DNA of 64,000 bases from Hawksworthiomyces lignivorus. Lineage: Eukaryota; Ascomycota; Sordariomycetes; Ophiostomatales; Ophiostomataceae. The notes below the pieces were generated by a model. The model searched no databases, was not told the DNA's origin, and saw only the letters and a program-made list of their open reading frames with translations. Below, one piece after another: positions 1 through 13,748 of the stretch. A program made the translations under genes and the position numbers. The DNA is taken from positions 186,001 to 250,000 of the forward strand of contig NTMA01000052.1 in NCBI GenBank assembly GCA_002917075.1, written 5' to 3'. Numbering within the stretch: the stretch's first letter is position 1; the number at the start of each line of letters is the position of its first letter.

Positions 1-1387
1 GAGTCCCTAGAACAGAGCGGAAAATGGCAACGCAAGGCTTCTCAAAAAGGCAAAAATGAAAAGATCTACACCTGATTTTTAACTTGCATTCTTTCCATCT
101 ACTCCTTTTCAGTAAAACTTCTGCTTGCAAAACTATCAACGTATGAAAGACTGGACTGAACAAATAAAACCAATCAGTGTTTTCTGACTGAATCCGAATG
201 CTAGAACTCGCACAACCAAGAAAGCAAAATTTTCTGTTCAGGTCAATTGAATTGCAAACTTTTCTTTCTTGTGTTTACCTAATATTTCGCGGCATTATTA
301 GCCTCTCATATATATCAATAAATGAATATATGCAGGCACTGCTCAATGCTTCCGGATAAAAGTTTAAAATGCTGTTCATTTTCAGACCATCCTCCGAAGG
401 AAATGCTCTGTACAGCTGAACCCATAACCTCGGAGAGTCAATTTGCCAACATAAATCAGGTCAAATATCGCATGTCTGAGTGAATCATTTCGGCCTGCTG
501 AGTCATTTAAGAAAGTAGACTCTTCAATGGCGTCTGCATCAACAAAACAGGGTTAACTGTCTGGCTTGTTCTCTTTGCTTGTCTTGTAATTGCGTCTTGT
601 GGTCTCGTTTTCAGATTCCCTCCTCCAGAGCGTCAAGCTAAAGATGAAAAGTCGTCCTCCCACGCGTCCTACCTTTCTTCCATGTTTATCCCTTGCCGTC
701 TCTCCCTTCTCTCGTTAAAACGGGGAAGGCCCCCGTTTTCTCCTCATGGTTACTTTCGTGCCGCTCATATCCTAACGAGAGAATGATGATAGATGGGTGA
801 GCTAAGCCCTGAGAAATGAGGAGACATAACTTTGAGATGGCGAATTGGCTCAGCCGGGGTTGGAAGAAACCGACTTCTTCCTCGCCTAGGATTCTTTGAT
901 TTGCCTACGGACTTATTCGCGGTTTTCTAAGGTTGTTGGTACGCTCCATCTCGATGGAGCTCCCATTTACCATCCCTCCTTGTCTCGTTCCCTCCGGCAG
1001 CCTTGGGTGCCTTAATATCTTTAATCAATTGCATCTTATGTTCCTTCCTTAATCCTTTGCCTTAGTTTCTGGGGCGCAAGTAAACTCTTTCATTCAATAT
1101 TTACGGCTCTCATTCCCGTCTGCTCGCTCTTCCATGTAGCATTCTCCATTTATAAAACAAGTATGCTTGGCCAACTCAGCGTCCACTCTTTCTTATAATC
1201 CTTTTTTTTTTTCCCCTTCCCATCGCCCTGCTTAGTCTATCGTTGGTGCGTCTCGGTCTAGTTACTGGTGCTCAGCTTCTTGATCCTTGGTTGTCGATCG
1301 CAGTGCCATTCTTTATAATTTTTCATTCATTTTTCAATATCTTCCGTACTACTAAGTTGCATCTTTTCTTCCCTACGGCTAGTCATT
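1..1387. other. Intergenic/upstream region, no gene seen
   Basis: No reading frame here looks like a protein. The stretch from about 1000 to 1387 is pyrimidine-rich (C/T runs, a T-run near 1202-1212), the usual look of a fungal promoter and 5' leader, and it lies directly before the lactonase-type gene at 1388. Confidence 0.5.
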
Positions 1388-2762
1388 ATGTGGAATCCGA
1401 ACTCCGTGCTCCGCGCCGGCACCGCCGCGCTCGCCATTGGCTTCACCCAGCAGGTTGCTGCCACACTCGTCTACGTTACGTCATACGCTGGGACACTGAC
1501 ATCGCTCAACCTTACTCTTTCCACTTCGTCCAACTCGACAACAGCCACAATCCAGAAGCTGGCCGTGAATGATGGATGCGCCCCTCAGTCTTCCTGGCTG
1601 ACCTTGGACAAGCCCAATGGCATCCTCTACTGCTTGGATGAGAGCTTCGGCAAGCCCAACGGTACGCTGTCTTCGTACAAGACCAGTGCCAACGGTACCT
1701 TGACACAGATCAAGAAGGTGGAGACGCCTGGCGGCCCCGTGTTTGCCGTCATCTACGGCGAGGGCGGCAAGGGTCTGGCTGTTGCCGAATAGTAAGGATG
1801 CCTCCTGGTTAAGTTTGTTGAATGAAAAATCGGCTGCCGTTTAACTGATACGGTTCTCACTCTATTTTCTTCTAGTGCTGGCTCCTCTTTCTCATCCTAC
1901 CTCAAGGACCCTACCAAACTGAGCACCATCGAGCAGGTCACTTGGACTCTGCCGCACCCCGGCGCCAATGCCACCCGCCAAGAGGCTTCGCACCCGCACG
2001 AGGTCATCCTCGACCCTACCGGCGACTACTTCATCGTTCCGGATCTCGGTGCTGACCTCGTCCGCGTCTTCTCCATCAACCAGACGAGCCTCACCTGGAC
2101 GCCTGTGACGCCGCTGGTCACGCCGCCCGGCACAGGTCCCCGCCACGCCGCCTTTGTCGTGTCCAACAACAAGACTTACTTTTATCTGACGAGCGAGCTG
2201 GCCAACACCGTCACCGGTTACGAGGTCACCTACAACAAGAACAATAGCCTGTCCTTCTCGCAGATCTACATTTCCTCGAGCCACGGCCTGGGTCAGGTTC
2301 CCGTCCCTGCCGCCGCTACCGCCGCTGAGATTTTGACATCGGTAATCTCCTTCCGCACCGTGTTTGGTGACCTTTTCCCTTATGTTCCAATACGGTTCTA
2401 CTAACTCGTTCTTTAATTAGCCCGATCACCGCTTCATCATCGTATCTACCCGCAGCGACCACACATTCAACATTACCAACTTTGACCCCAAGAACTCCAC
2501 ACAACTGGTCTCTGATTCCATCGCTACCTTTTCCGTCAATCCTGCCAATGGCAACCTGACGTTTGTCCAGCTGTATCCTGCAGGTGGTCTCATTCCCCGC
2601 CAGTTCACTATCAACAAGGCCGGCAATCTCCTAGGTGTAGGCCAGCAGGGCTCCGGTCGTGCCGTGTTCATCAACCGCGATGTCAAGAGCGGCAAGCTGA
2701 CAAGCTTCGCTGGAGCCGTCGACATCGCCGGTGAGGTGACGTCAGTTGTGTTTGATGAGTAA
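1388..2762 (+). CDS. Secreted lactonase-type seven-bladed beta-propeller protein
   Basis: Three exons, 1388-1791, 1876-2341 and 2421-2762, joined in phase by GT-AG introns, give 403 residues. The start is the first ATG of the frame and is followed by a signal-peptide-like hydrophobic stretch (about residues 7-24, ending QQVAA), so the protein probably enters the secretory pathway; several N-x-S/T sites agree with that. The body resembles the 6-phosphogluconolactonase / carboxy-cis,cis-muconate cyclase (Lactonase) family: a conserved HPHEV stretch, the later GTGPRHAAF stretch and the C-terminal GGLIPRQFTINKAGNLLGVG blade. Family members open lactone rings or cyclise muconate, but many fungal secreted members have no proven substrate, so the reaction is not assigned. 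It stands alone, with no operon-like partner in view. Confidence 0.88.
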
Positions 2763-5700
2763 ATTAGAGAAAATGAAATGAAAGCAAGTGGTTTGGCTGT
2801 TTTGGATGAAAATCCAGGCCATTTCCTTGCTCCGGTCCCAACAAAGTAAAATGAGACTGGTAGAAGAAGCTTTGCTTTCGGACATCAGTTTAACGTCTTT
2901 CTGAAGCTCGCCTCATTGCCATCTACATAACTTCTTCAATTTTGTACATAGCTATAAAATTTTTTATCAAATTCCTTAAACGCCAATTTAGTTTTTGATT
3001 TTCCAGACAGCGTGATCTCTCTCCAAAGTCCTTCTGTCAATTTGGTTTTCACGATCCCTTAAGTTCGTTCTTATTTTCGCTAAATTTTCATTTCTTCCGA
3101 CGAAGTTTTGTCTTCATAAAAAAAAAGCAAACTTTTATTTCTCTATGCCATTTCTTTTCTCATCTTGTGACGTCCTCGTGACCGAAGTCGGAAGTTCTGG
3201 CTTTGGATGTCCTAGTGCGACTTGTTTTCTTGTGCTGGTCTCTTTCACATGCGATGATATGTCTTCTTTATAAAACCGTCTTGGAGAAAGGGATTAATAT
3301 ATGATGATCCCCGTACCGTGTACATCTTTAAAGTTGCGTTATGATTCACCCTTGTGACTGCCTTATGGCAGACACGATTGGCTATGGTCGATCTTTTGAC
3401 AATAAAAAGTACAACAAAAGGGATCATCCGAGAATTCTCTTTATGTCAATGGCAATTTTATTAGGCAGCCATTAAAAGTAACGAGCACGTACGTATATTC
3501 GTATATAGACGCAAGTGGAGGTGGCAAATGCCCATGCAATAATGATCTCGAGAAGAGCCTCTTCTTTTCGTTAAATCGACGCTACTTCTGCTATTGGTTG
3601 CTTATTGTTATTTCAATCTAGATACTTCAAGTGAAACTAGGAACTTTTCAAGTCTCTAAAGTTTTGTGCCAAGATAGGCCAGTTAATTGCTGCCATGCGA
3701 ATGCTAGATGTACGACCGATAGAGTTGACATTTCTTAGTTCGCAAGTAATTTAAAGCAAGACATCTCACAGTTCTTGGAGGCTGCTGAGCTTCTAGACTC
3801 AGGTCGACCGCCTACTTTCTACTAGTGATTTATTGAGAGAATATGTGTGGCAAGAACCGCTTTGTTAGCAACCCGCGAGTTTGCCTAGTTGTTGGCGTAT
3901 GCCAAGTATGGTCTTAGAGAATAAGACAAAATAAAATATAAAATGTTGTGGCTTTTGTTAGTTTAACCAGCCATATGACTTAAAAAATGCCCTGTGTAGA
4001 CGGTCTTCTGTAGATGACCAGGTGAACCGCCTAAGACAGAAGCGAAAATGGGACAGCAGACGCAGCATCAAGTGTAAGGGAGTAGCTGCAAATACTAAGA
4101 AAGGTATGGCTATCACAGTATTTCATTTATCAACTCCCAACAAACACACTTCTTCAATGGTTCGTTGGCACACTCCAAATATCCTGCCATAGTTATACAC
4201 ATCTGCTTAACACCTTGAAAATGCTTGTCCACTGGGTTAGGTTGGACGAAAAGGAAAAGGGAGGGGGGTGTGGGAAACCGCTTCCTAACCATTTCGACTG
4301 TGGCAAAGAGACATTGACAAGATACTGTAAATGAACATGAAAAAGGAAGTCAAAGTTAGATATCTCAAGTGAGGGTCCTTACGGAGGCAGAGAAAAAAGT
4401 GGTTCCTCATATAACGGTTTATTTATTTGTTTTATATTGGTAAAGTGGACTTAGTTATGCTCTGTCCCTCATATTTAATCTATCCATGAACGTGTTCCCT
4501 ACGTCTTCCAATCACTTCGCTAATATTTCGCCTCTTATACCTCCTGTGTACGGACCATCTTCGATTTTTTAATACAGCGAGTGTCAGTCTCGTTTCTATC
4601 GATTAAGCCTCAGGCTCCATACAGAGGTCCGGACGCAAGATAGAGGACGCAATAGATTTAGAAACTGTGATTTCGTATTCATTGTTTTCCGGGAAGATTC
4701 CTTAATGGCAGTTCCGTGCGGCTCGCAGTCACTTACAGTTTCATGTGTCTTGTTCACTTTTTTTTCTTGTTACTGAAAACTTTCTTGCGGATAAAAAAAT
4801 TTCTTGCGCACGCTCTATGGGCCAGCTCTCGCAACCTGAGTCTGATGCTTGACCTGGTTCCATTCACCTTCTACACCGTCATTTCCCTCGCCTCAGACGA
4901 TGTACGATGATTACTTCTTTCTCTACCTCGCTGTACCATTATAGGTTTACCCCGTACTAGAGGCCTTACGGATCATGCCCGTTTCATTCGGCCCGTTAAA
5001 CGCAAACTTGATAAGTGCAAAATGGAGAGTATGTAAAAAGGGAGAATGTACCCTGTGATACTATTTTGCCGCTCATGACTGGGAGCCGGGTAAGGTTGCC
5101 TCCCGGTGTAAAAACTACGTAGAGTGAACGACGGATCCGCTTGATGTTGCCAGTCCCACTTGTGTACATGATTCAAGAGCTGGAAGAAAGTAGCGTGGAA
5201 GTCCGAGAGTATCCGAGCAAAGTCAAAAATAGAGCTATCTTCCAGAAGGGGCAGGGAAATCCCTACGGCGATCCAAGACCATCTGATGTTCTTATTGTAA
5301 GGGACGCCGGCGTGCCATATGGACCGCAGCTCCTAAGGACTGGACGAACCAAAGTTGGGTCGTGCACCGGGATCTGAGACAGAATGCATTGCTGTTAGGC
5401 GGTGGATCATCTATGTGACTCGTATTCCCTTTGCCTTTATTGGTGCTAATATTGTACTCTGATGAATTTTTTTTGTCTTTCTTCACCAGAGGCAAGGATG
5501 CGCACAGCGATTACCAGAAAGGCAGTGGTGGGTATCAACGTGGATTTGATCTAGTCCTCAGTGATGCAAGCCTGCGGCTGGGCGGAATGCGGGCGAGGCC
5601 TTCTGTTGCTGGGAACAGGGGCCAACGAGCGACGAAATGAGAAAAGACAAGTCGCAGGGAAAAAAAAGCTGCAAGGTCCGCCGTGCACACCACCGAGATG

Positions 5701-8700
5701 GGCCGACCGTTCTTCAACGTCCGCCCCTCCATTATTTCTTCCCGCCCTGAATTCGTACAAGATCTCGCGCCTCTAGTAGGGATAGGTTGATAACTAGCGT
5801 GCTCGTCTATGCTGCCAGTTTTTCTTCTAAAGGGTGATGGGCCCTATTTGTGCCGCATGCCGACGGAGTCGGTGTCTTCACGCCTTAAAACGTGTCTTGC
5901 TGTCTAAACCAGACACGAGGCTGTAGCAGGGCGCACCACTACACACTACTAAACACAGAAGAAATATGGCTCTGAAAATAGGAGGGAAAAAACTTTAAAA
6001 AAAAAAAAAAAAACTTTAAAAAAACAAGAAGTTAAAGAGTTATGGGAAGATCAATTGAATTACAACGCAGGCTGACGCCAGGATGGCGATGTCCCGTCAT
6101 TCTCATTGCAGCCCTGGCCAGCGCTTTCTGGGGTATGAGGCGGACAAGCCACGCCACATGAGTTCGATGTACTCCGTAGGGATCGTGCTTTTGCGATCGT
6201 GACAGGACGGGAAAGGATCCCTAGCTATGATCGCTGAGACGTGTGTGAATCGCAGGCATCATCCTTTTGCCGCCACCTCCACATCCGCCTCCCACATCCG
6301 CCTTATAAGCCGCCGGAGGTACGATAAGTCATTTTTTTGCCTAACCTACAAGACAAATGTGCTTGATGCTAGTCAAGACTTTGATGTGTTCACCTCTGAG
6401 CTACGGTGAGAGTCTAACAGCAGTCTCTCTTAGTCTTGCCCCTTTTCCATTTTTGACACCTAGTATCTATTATTGTCAAGGAGCAGGGCCAAAGTCAAGA
6501 TTAACGTATTTAACTTATGGGGAGATGACAAAGGGGGAGGGGGGTTCAGAGAGGGGAATAATAGGAGGATTTATGCTAAATTCAAGGTGCGACAGCAACT
6601 GTTAAAAGAACAAGAAACGATGAAAATGGCGCTAGAGACGCATGCGATGCATATTCTTAGCGTCGCTTTCTTTTTCTCTAAATGGGAAAGCTGTTTAATA
6701 CACACGGATTGTGTTCCATTCTTCTGGAGGCGCGATTACATGGTTTTTCCCAATATGATTCCACACGGATACGTTTAAAAGGAGGTATAGGACGAAATGG
6801 GGCGGCACTTTTGTCACAAAAACCAAGGAGTTGAGCCAGCAAGAGCCGTCTACAGGTACGCCCGCGAAAATGCGTTGGCTGCATCTTGCGGCGACGTGCA
6901 TTCGTGGTCTCCTAGCCTCCTCTGTACCCTGTCCGATAGCTTGGTCCCTTATTGCATCTATGAAGCGCAAGTCTGCTGTGTGCTGTGCATTAAGAGAGAT
7001 GCAGATATAGCAGGAGAGATAGCTCTCCGTAAAATTATGGCGCACTGTCACTTTTTCCTGCCTGTCACATTTTTTGGGTTGCAGACTTAGCCGAGAAACC
7101 GATGTGGAGGTGATGGAATTGAGTATAGCTGAACAGAAGCACGGCCTTATTGATAATCATCTTCGGATCAACTGGCATCTTGCTCCGAAAAGACATGAGG
7201 AAGAGGGGGTTGGGAGTGTCATTGGGAGAAAGAAGAGCGATAAAACGGCGTCCCATGGGGTTTTAGCTCGACATACGGCACAGAACGACCAAGACGGCGG
7301 TACTTTCGCTGGGGTTTTACATGTCCGTGTAGCTGTGCTGCGCGCAGGGGTCAGCTTGAACAGGGGGAAGAGGATGACCAGAGAACAACAGACGAAAGAG
7401 TCGATTATCGCAGACGTCTACGTATGTCGTCTCTTCTACATAACACCGAACGAGCTGTCGAGGTTGACTTACGTCGTGTTGGTAACTTGCCCTGTGTGCG
7501 GTTCCCGCCTGGATTGCGGGATACCAAGAAGCAGGTAACATCAGCCTCGCAGTGCCTAAGCGAACGGCTCCTGGCTGTTCTTTTCAACCGGTTCCCAGTC
7601 TGTGCTGTTTACTTCTATTTGATACAGGAGGCCGTCTTAAAATACTGTCCCAAGAGCCTCCTGTCGTATCCGAGTTCCTCTGTGCTGGACTTCTCGTCCA
7701 CTCTTGGGACGATCTCAAGAAATGCAGAGGGCCACATGCAAAGTCGGACGAAAAGATGGAGGCCTCGTAGAGACCATAGTAAAAAAAAAGGAGAGCTAAC
7801 CCCAGACTTTCTCCAGATTTATGCATACTCTAGCCAGCCTCCGTCCACCAAGTTGTTCTACTACTTGGATGCTCTTGTCTTGTGTTCAAGACTACACCAC
7901 ATGCGGAATATCCCCGTTATGATGAAGGACGGAAAATAGAGATAAATATGAGCATTTTATATATATTGAAAAAAAAAGAGTTTTTAGCGGGTTTTCTACA
8001 CAAGCCTACACTCATCCTCGCAAATCATACTACTCGCTGTAGTGTTCACCAATGATCCCAATCCTTTCCATATGCTCCATCACACCCCCCTGGCTTCAAG
8101 CTCCCTCCTTCACCCCTGTGCTGTAGGTCGCCGTCCGGGCACCACCGTATACACCACCCCCTGCCCTCCCCGCCTTTGTGATTTTAGTGATTATTTCTCT
8201 CGTGCAAATTGCTGCTTTTGGCCTGCCTCGAGGAGAATATGCTGACTTCGTGCTTGGTCAACTGTCCAGAGTGTCAACGGCTTTGGTTTTTTTTTTTTTA
8301 GCATCTCCTAGCTCTCAGTAATAGGTACAGTAGACCGGCACTCGTACTCGTACAAAGATAAGCTAAGAGAGACAGGCCATGGACCAGTACCCGTCGCTGT
8401 CCTAGGTGTCGCCCCATTTTAGCCCCAGAGTTTGGTTTTTTGGGGTCCTCTTTGTTAAGTCTTTCTCCGTCCCTAGCGGCCTACATACGTACGTACACCT
8501 CTTGTCCTCCGCATCCCCCCAATTTATGGAGTGTCTTTCAGTCGGTTTAAAACCATTCTAGGTCTCCACTTGTGACCCCATCCTCTAGCCATATGGACCA
8601 TATGAATCCGTTATTTTATTGTGAAAAAAAGCTTACTGAAGGACTCGTCGCTTTTCCCCCCTTCCCCGTTCACTTTGAATAATACCACGCCCCCTCTCTT

Positions 8701-9142
8701 CCTCTCGGCTGCTCTCTTCCTTCTAATTTTTTTTTTCTTTTTCTTTTTTCACCTTTATTCATTGATGTCTGCATCATTCATCGTCTTCCGTCCTCAGAGA
8801 TTTCCGTCTAAAAGAGGTCTCCGCATTATTTTGTGCGCGGGAGTTTGAAGGAAGGTTCACGCGAGGTCTTGAGAGCTGGTCTCGATTTTGTTTTCTACAG
8901 CAAAACCGATTCCATGAATTGAATGAAACCAAGGAATACGCCTTACACGATGAACTAACGACCTAGCATTACCGTGGACACAGAAAATTACTGCAAAAAA
9001 AAAAAAGAAGAGAGGGCACCATTGTTGTTGTCTTGTCGACCCATACTCCCGGAAAATCTTGCGTCTTACTTGCTTCTTGGTTTTTCGTCAGTCTTGAAGC
9101 CTCTTTTGGCATCATCGTTCATCGTCCCTTGTTAGGCTTTTC
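2763..9142. other. Long gene-free intergenic region (6.4 kb)
   Basis: I find no convincing gene in about 6.4 kb. The open frames are short, most lack an ATG, and none shows a recognisable domain, codon pattern or plausible intron chain. The region is A/T-rich in places and has simple runs: A-runs joined by ACTTT at 5994-6024, A-runs near 7969 and 8996, T-runs near 8288 and 8729. The last few hundred bases (8640-9140) are C/T-rich and probably form promoter and leader of the regulator at 9143. A non-coding transcript or a decayed element cannot be excluded. Confidence 0.45.
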
Positions 9143-11695
9143 ATGTCACCCTCGTCGACGGGCGACTCGCCCGCTTCGGCAATAGGGTCAGCGGCTACTA
9201 TGACGACCGCAATGCCACAGAATTTTTCTATTTCCACACACGAAGGCTTTTCCATTGACGTTCCATCACCCCAGCTGCCCGCTGGTAGCGTGACTGGTGG
9301 CCTCAAGTCGCCAACGGCGGCCATCAAGTCTCAGCGCACGCCAAGCTTCAGCCGCGACAGCATCTTAGGAGCAGCACAGAAAGCCCGCAACATGTCAACA
9401 CAGTCCTCCGGCTCGGACGCAACCCATGCCAACAGCGTAAATGGATCATCCGGTAGTCGAGCAGCAGGCGTGTCGGTCAGCAATCCGGGGGGAGTGTCTT
9501 CAGCGTCTCTGACGGCACCAGGCGTCGGTGCCGGGCTGGATATCAAGCTCAACGGAAGCACTGTCAGCACTGTTCCAAAGGACCCGAGCGACGACGGCAT
9601 CAACCCGCTGAAGCGGCGCAACACAGACACCGGCGGCGGTGTCGACTACCCACGCCGAAGGGCCATAATAGCGGTGGGTTTTTGGTTCCCCACCCTTGCG
9701 CAGTAGCTTCTCCTGTCCTCTTGGGCTTGTCTCCATTCTGCGTCTTGTCTGCTGACTCGTTTTCACAGTGCGAGGTGTGTCGCTCGCGCAAGTCGCGGTG
9801 CGACGGCACAAAACCGAAATGCAAGCTCTGCACGGAGCTTGGCGCGGAGTGCATCTACCGCGAGCCGGGCATCAAGCTGGACGCCGGCGACAAGCTGATC
9901 CTGGAGCGGCTGAACCGCATCGAGGGTCTGCTGCAGATGAGCCTGGCGGCGGGCCACTCGAACGGCCTGTCCATGGCGGCGGCCGGACACCAGCAGTCGT
10001 CGCAGACGCACGACTCGCCGTCCAGCCTGAGCAACGGCGGCGGGCCTCTCGGCGGCGGAGCAGGCGTCGCTGGGGGCGGCGGCGGCGGCGGCATCGCCGT
10101 AGGAGCGGGAGGCAACCACATGTGGCCCGATCAGCAGGCGGCAGCAGCAGCAGCCGCCGCCGCCGCCGCTGCCGCCGGCGGCTTCGTCTCTGTGATCCCG
10201 GCCGGCGGCATCGGCACCTGGACGAGCGGCAACAACATCTCGACGATGCCCAAGGTGCACACGAATGCGGCGCTGCACCTGCTGCAGTGGCCGCTGATAC
10301 GCGACCTGGTGTCGCGGCCGTACGACCCGCAGATCATGCTGCAGCTGGAGATGGCGCGCGAGCCGCTGCACTCGCTGACCAAGACGCCGTGCGTGGACTT
10401 GTCCAACACGACGGCGTACATCGAGGCGTACTTTGACCGGGTCAACATGTGGTACGCGTGCGTGAACCCGTACACGTGGCGCAGCCACTACCGCATCGCG
10501 CTGTCCAACGGCTTCCGCGAGGGCCCCGAGAGCTGCATCGTGCTGCTGGTGCTGTCGCTGGGCCAGGCCAGCCTGCGCGGCAGCATCTCGCGCATCGTGC
10601 CGCACGACGACCCGCCCGGCCTGCAGTACTTCACGGCCGCCTGGGCGCTGCTGCCCGGCATGATGACGTCCAACAGCGTGCTGGCGGCGCAGTGCCACCT
10701 GCTGGCGGCCGCCTACCTCTTCTACCTGGTGCGGCCGCTTGAGGCCTGGAACCTGCTGTGCACCACCAGCACCAAGCTGCAGCTGCTGCTCATGTCGCCC
10801 AACCGCGTGCCGCCCGAGCAGCGCGAGCTGACCGAGCGCATCTACTGGAACGCGCTGCTCTTCGAGAGCGACCTGCTGGCCGAGATGGACCTGCCCCACT
10901 CGGGCGTCGTCCAGTTCGAGGAGAACGTCGGCCTGCCCTGCGGCTTCGAAGGCGACGAGCAGCAGGCCGTCGGCCGCGACGACCTGTGGTACTTCCTGGC
11001 CGAGATCGCCCTGCGCCGCCTGCTCAACCGCGTCAGCCAGCTCATCTACTCCAAGGACTCCATGGCCTCCACCACCAGCCTCGAGCCCGTCGTCGCCGAG
11101 CTCGACTACCAGCTGACCCAGTGGTACGAGAGCCTGCCCATGCCCCTGCAGTTCCCCTTCACCCGCACCCTGCTGGCCGACCCCGTCCAGACCGTCCTGC
11201 GCCTCCGCTTCTTCGCCTGCCGCACCATCATCTACCGCCCCTACATCCTCGCCGTCCTCGACAACGAGCAGGCCGTGCTCGACCCCTCCGTGCGCGACTC
11301 GTGCCACAAGTGCCTCGAGGCCTCGGTGCGCCAGCTCGAGCACATTGCTGCGCAGTATGTCACTATTTTTTCTTTGGTTTTGATTTTTGTTTCTTCTACG
11401 CTCTGCCTTGACGCTAACTATCCATCTTTCTAGCCATGCCGGCCACATGCCCTATCTCTGGCAGGGAGCCCTGTCTATTGTGTCCCAGACGCTGCTCGTC
11501 ATGGGAGCGTCCATGTCACCGTCACTGTCGAGCATTCTGCTGGCTATCGTGCCCCACCGTGACGTGCTCGACCAGATCATCACCGACGTTGTCGTGGAGA
11601 TCGAGCGCTACGCCGTCCTGGCACCCAGTCTGAGCCTCGCCGCTGAAATCATCCGCGAGGCCGAAGAGCGTCGCCGAGCCTACTTGAGCGGGTAG
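9143..11695 (+). CDS. Zn2Cys6 transcription factor with fungal-specific TF domain
   Basis: Exons 9143-9673, 9769-11354 and 11434-11695 encode 792 residues. The Ser/Thr-rich N-terminus (residues 1-177) is followed right after intron 1 by a complete zinc binuclear cluster: Cys178, 181, 188, 195, 198 and 205, spacing C-X2-C-X6-C-X6-C-X2-C-X6-C, preceded by basic residues RRR. A short coiled-coil-like linker (LILERLNRIEGLLQ) follows, then Gly- and Ala-rich tracts (about residues 280-330), then a long helical region typical of Fungal_trans regulators. It should be nuclear and bind CGG-type sites as a dimer. Third codon positions in exon 2 are almost all G or C, which leaves long spurious frames on the other strand. 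The regulated pathway cannot be told from the neighbours. Confidence 0.92.
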
Positions 11696-13748
11696 AAATC
11701 ACGCAGCTGCTAGGCCCTGTGTCGACAGTCTCTTTATTACAGCACGGGCAGTTCTTTTGCCAGCAAACACGAATACGGCGCCTTCTCTCATCTCCTTCCT
11801 CTTCTCTGCCGCTTGTCTCTTATTCGGGGAAAATTTCAGCCCATACGCCTTCGGCGGGACGGAAGCAGCACTCGCAGAAGATGGGGCAATAATACAGAAC
11901 CAACCTGTCCATACGACGAGACCATCACGGAGTCTAGGTAGCATCCCAGAAAAAAAAAAAAAAAAAACTTGCCTGCCCCGGGTGACCCGGGAAGAGCCTT
12001 CCCGACTCTGCAAGTGCCTGCTACCTGTCTCCTACCCCAGAGCCTCTAAAGGAGTGTTACCCCCCTGTCCCCTTGAGCCGGTTTTTCTAGCCGGCAGAAG
12101 AAGAAAAAAGCAAGACCCAAGGGGTGCAACCACTCCCCTGGTGAAGGTGGAGCGTCATCTGGGGTAAAGGGGAAACCTTGGATGGGACAGGAATATAAAA
12201 GGGACCCAAAGAGGTAAAGAGACAAGTACTCATGAGACCAAATAGGTTAATGTTGTTTGCTCTCTGCATTCTCCTCTCACACCCCCCAGTCTGTATCTTC
12301 AGTGCATGCTACCTGGGGTCCAGGGAGCTATAGCAGGTGGTCAACAAGATTCAGCACTTGAGGAGAATGACAGGCACAGAAGGGGGCTTTGTTCGGCCAT
12401 TTCGGCCCTACTCAGCGAATCGGTCTGGGGTGGCTCTTTTTGCGGGGGTACTCGTCGGTGCAGCGGGCCGCTTAGCCGATGGGGAAAATAACCTTCACCC
12501 CCTCATCTTTTTTTCTTTTACTCCTCATTCTACGCACAACATACCTTATTACCTTCTATACATCAAGCTTTGCCAAATTGGGCTCTATAACCCATCTACT
12601 ACAGTGGATGGTGCACGTTGTTATTTTGGTCTTTTAGCTCTTGCGTTGAAATTGGAGCAAGCCTATTATTCTTCGTCCCTGTCTTCTATTTTCAAGTTTG
12701 CTGCGTTTTGCTGTCTTTTTTTGTTATTGTCCCTTTGGAATTTGGTGTCTCGTTCTTTCTTCTTTCCACTCTGATTCATTTCTACCAAGAATAATTGTCC
12801 AGGCCGTATCCATTTATGATGTTTCTGGGTTCTAGGAATCATGTATTAAGGGGCGCAGATGGGGAGTCGGTGGCCCAGAGCTTTTTATTCCACATGTAAG
12901 ATATTACGATCTCATCTGCCTTGTCCTTTTATGTCTATCAGTCTATGACTTTGCTTTTATCTACGAGGCGTTTCATGGCCATGGCAATAGTCTTTCCCCA
13001 CAGGACAGGAGGGGGCACAATGGTGGTCTTCATTCACTTAGCGGAAAAGTGAGGATTCATATTGAGAGAGAATGCTATATCTTTCTTCAAATACAGTTTT
13101 TGCGTTTATATGTCTGAAAGACTGCATTTTGGATGGTGACAATTGATATTGGACAAGCGGCACACGGACGGAAGCGTTGTATAAATCTACAGATACAAAT
13201 TCTTCCCGGTTTATATATGAAGAACGACCGACATGACGCCTTTTCTCTTGTATTTCAAGCATACAAAGTAAGCTAGGTCGTACTTACGCCGGGTTCGAAA
13301 GCATGGACCGTATAGTTGTCGATGAATGGACACTACGAAATCGAAATGATTTGAAATCGAGAGCTCTATATAAAATACTTCTACTTACGCACAACGTAGA
13401 TAACGTCTCTTTGTCAAACAAAAGAAAAGCGTACCACTACACAACAAGTACCACAAGAATGTAAAATGTCTAGTCAATATTAAAGTGCTTTGGCCCCATT
13501 GAGGATGGATGATCGAGTGGAAGTTTCCGTCTTGAGCTATCTACCCTACGGAGATGGATCTGGATCCGAGCGAGCGCGAGAATCATATTCTTTTTCTGTT
13601 CCCCCTTTTTTTTCTTTTTTTCCACACCATAAGCTCTGTTTCTCAAATATTCCAAGGTGCTCCCTGATTTGTGTCTCTTCGTTTATGCTCCTTTGCCCCG
13701 AACTTCAACCTATGGTGCCAACCTGACTGTAGGTGTTACCTAGCCGGC
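11696..13748. other. Intergenic region, no gene seen
   Basis: This is the gap between the 3' ends of two convergent genes. It has an 18-A run near 11950 and short frames without ATG or domain. Probably 3' untranslated sequence on both sides plus spacer. Confidence 0.5.

Noticed and set aside
7424..7939. A 171-codon frame in the large gap
   Set aside because: No recognisable domain and no evidence of splicing to other coding sequence; composition looks random.
9763..11448. A 561-codon open frame on the minus strand opposite the Zn2Cys6 gene
   Set aside because: It mirrors the GC-rich third positions of the real gene and has low-complexity Gln/Arg/Val-rich composition without any domain.
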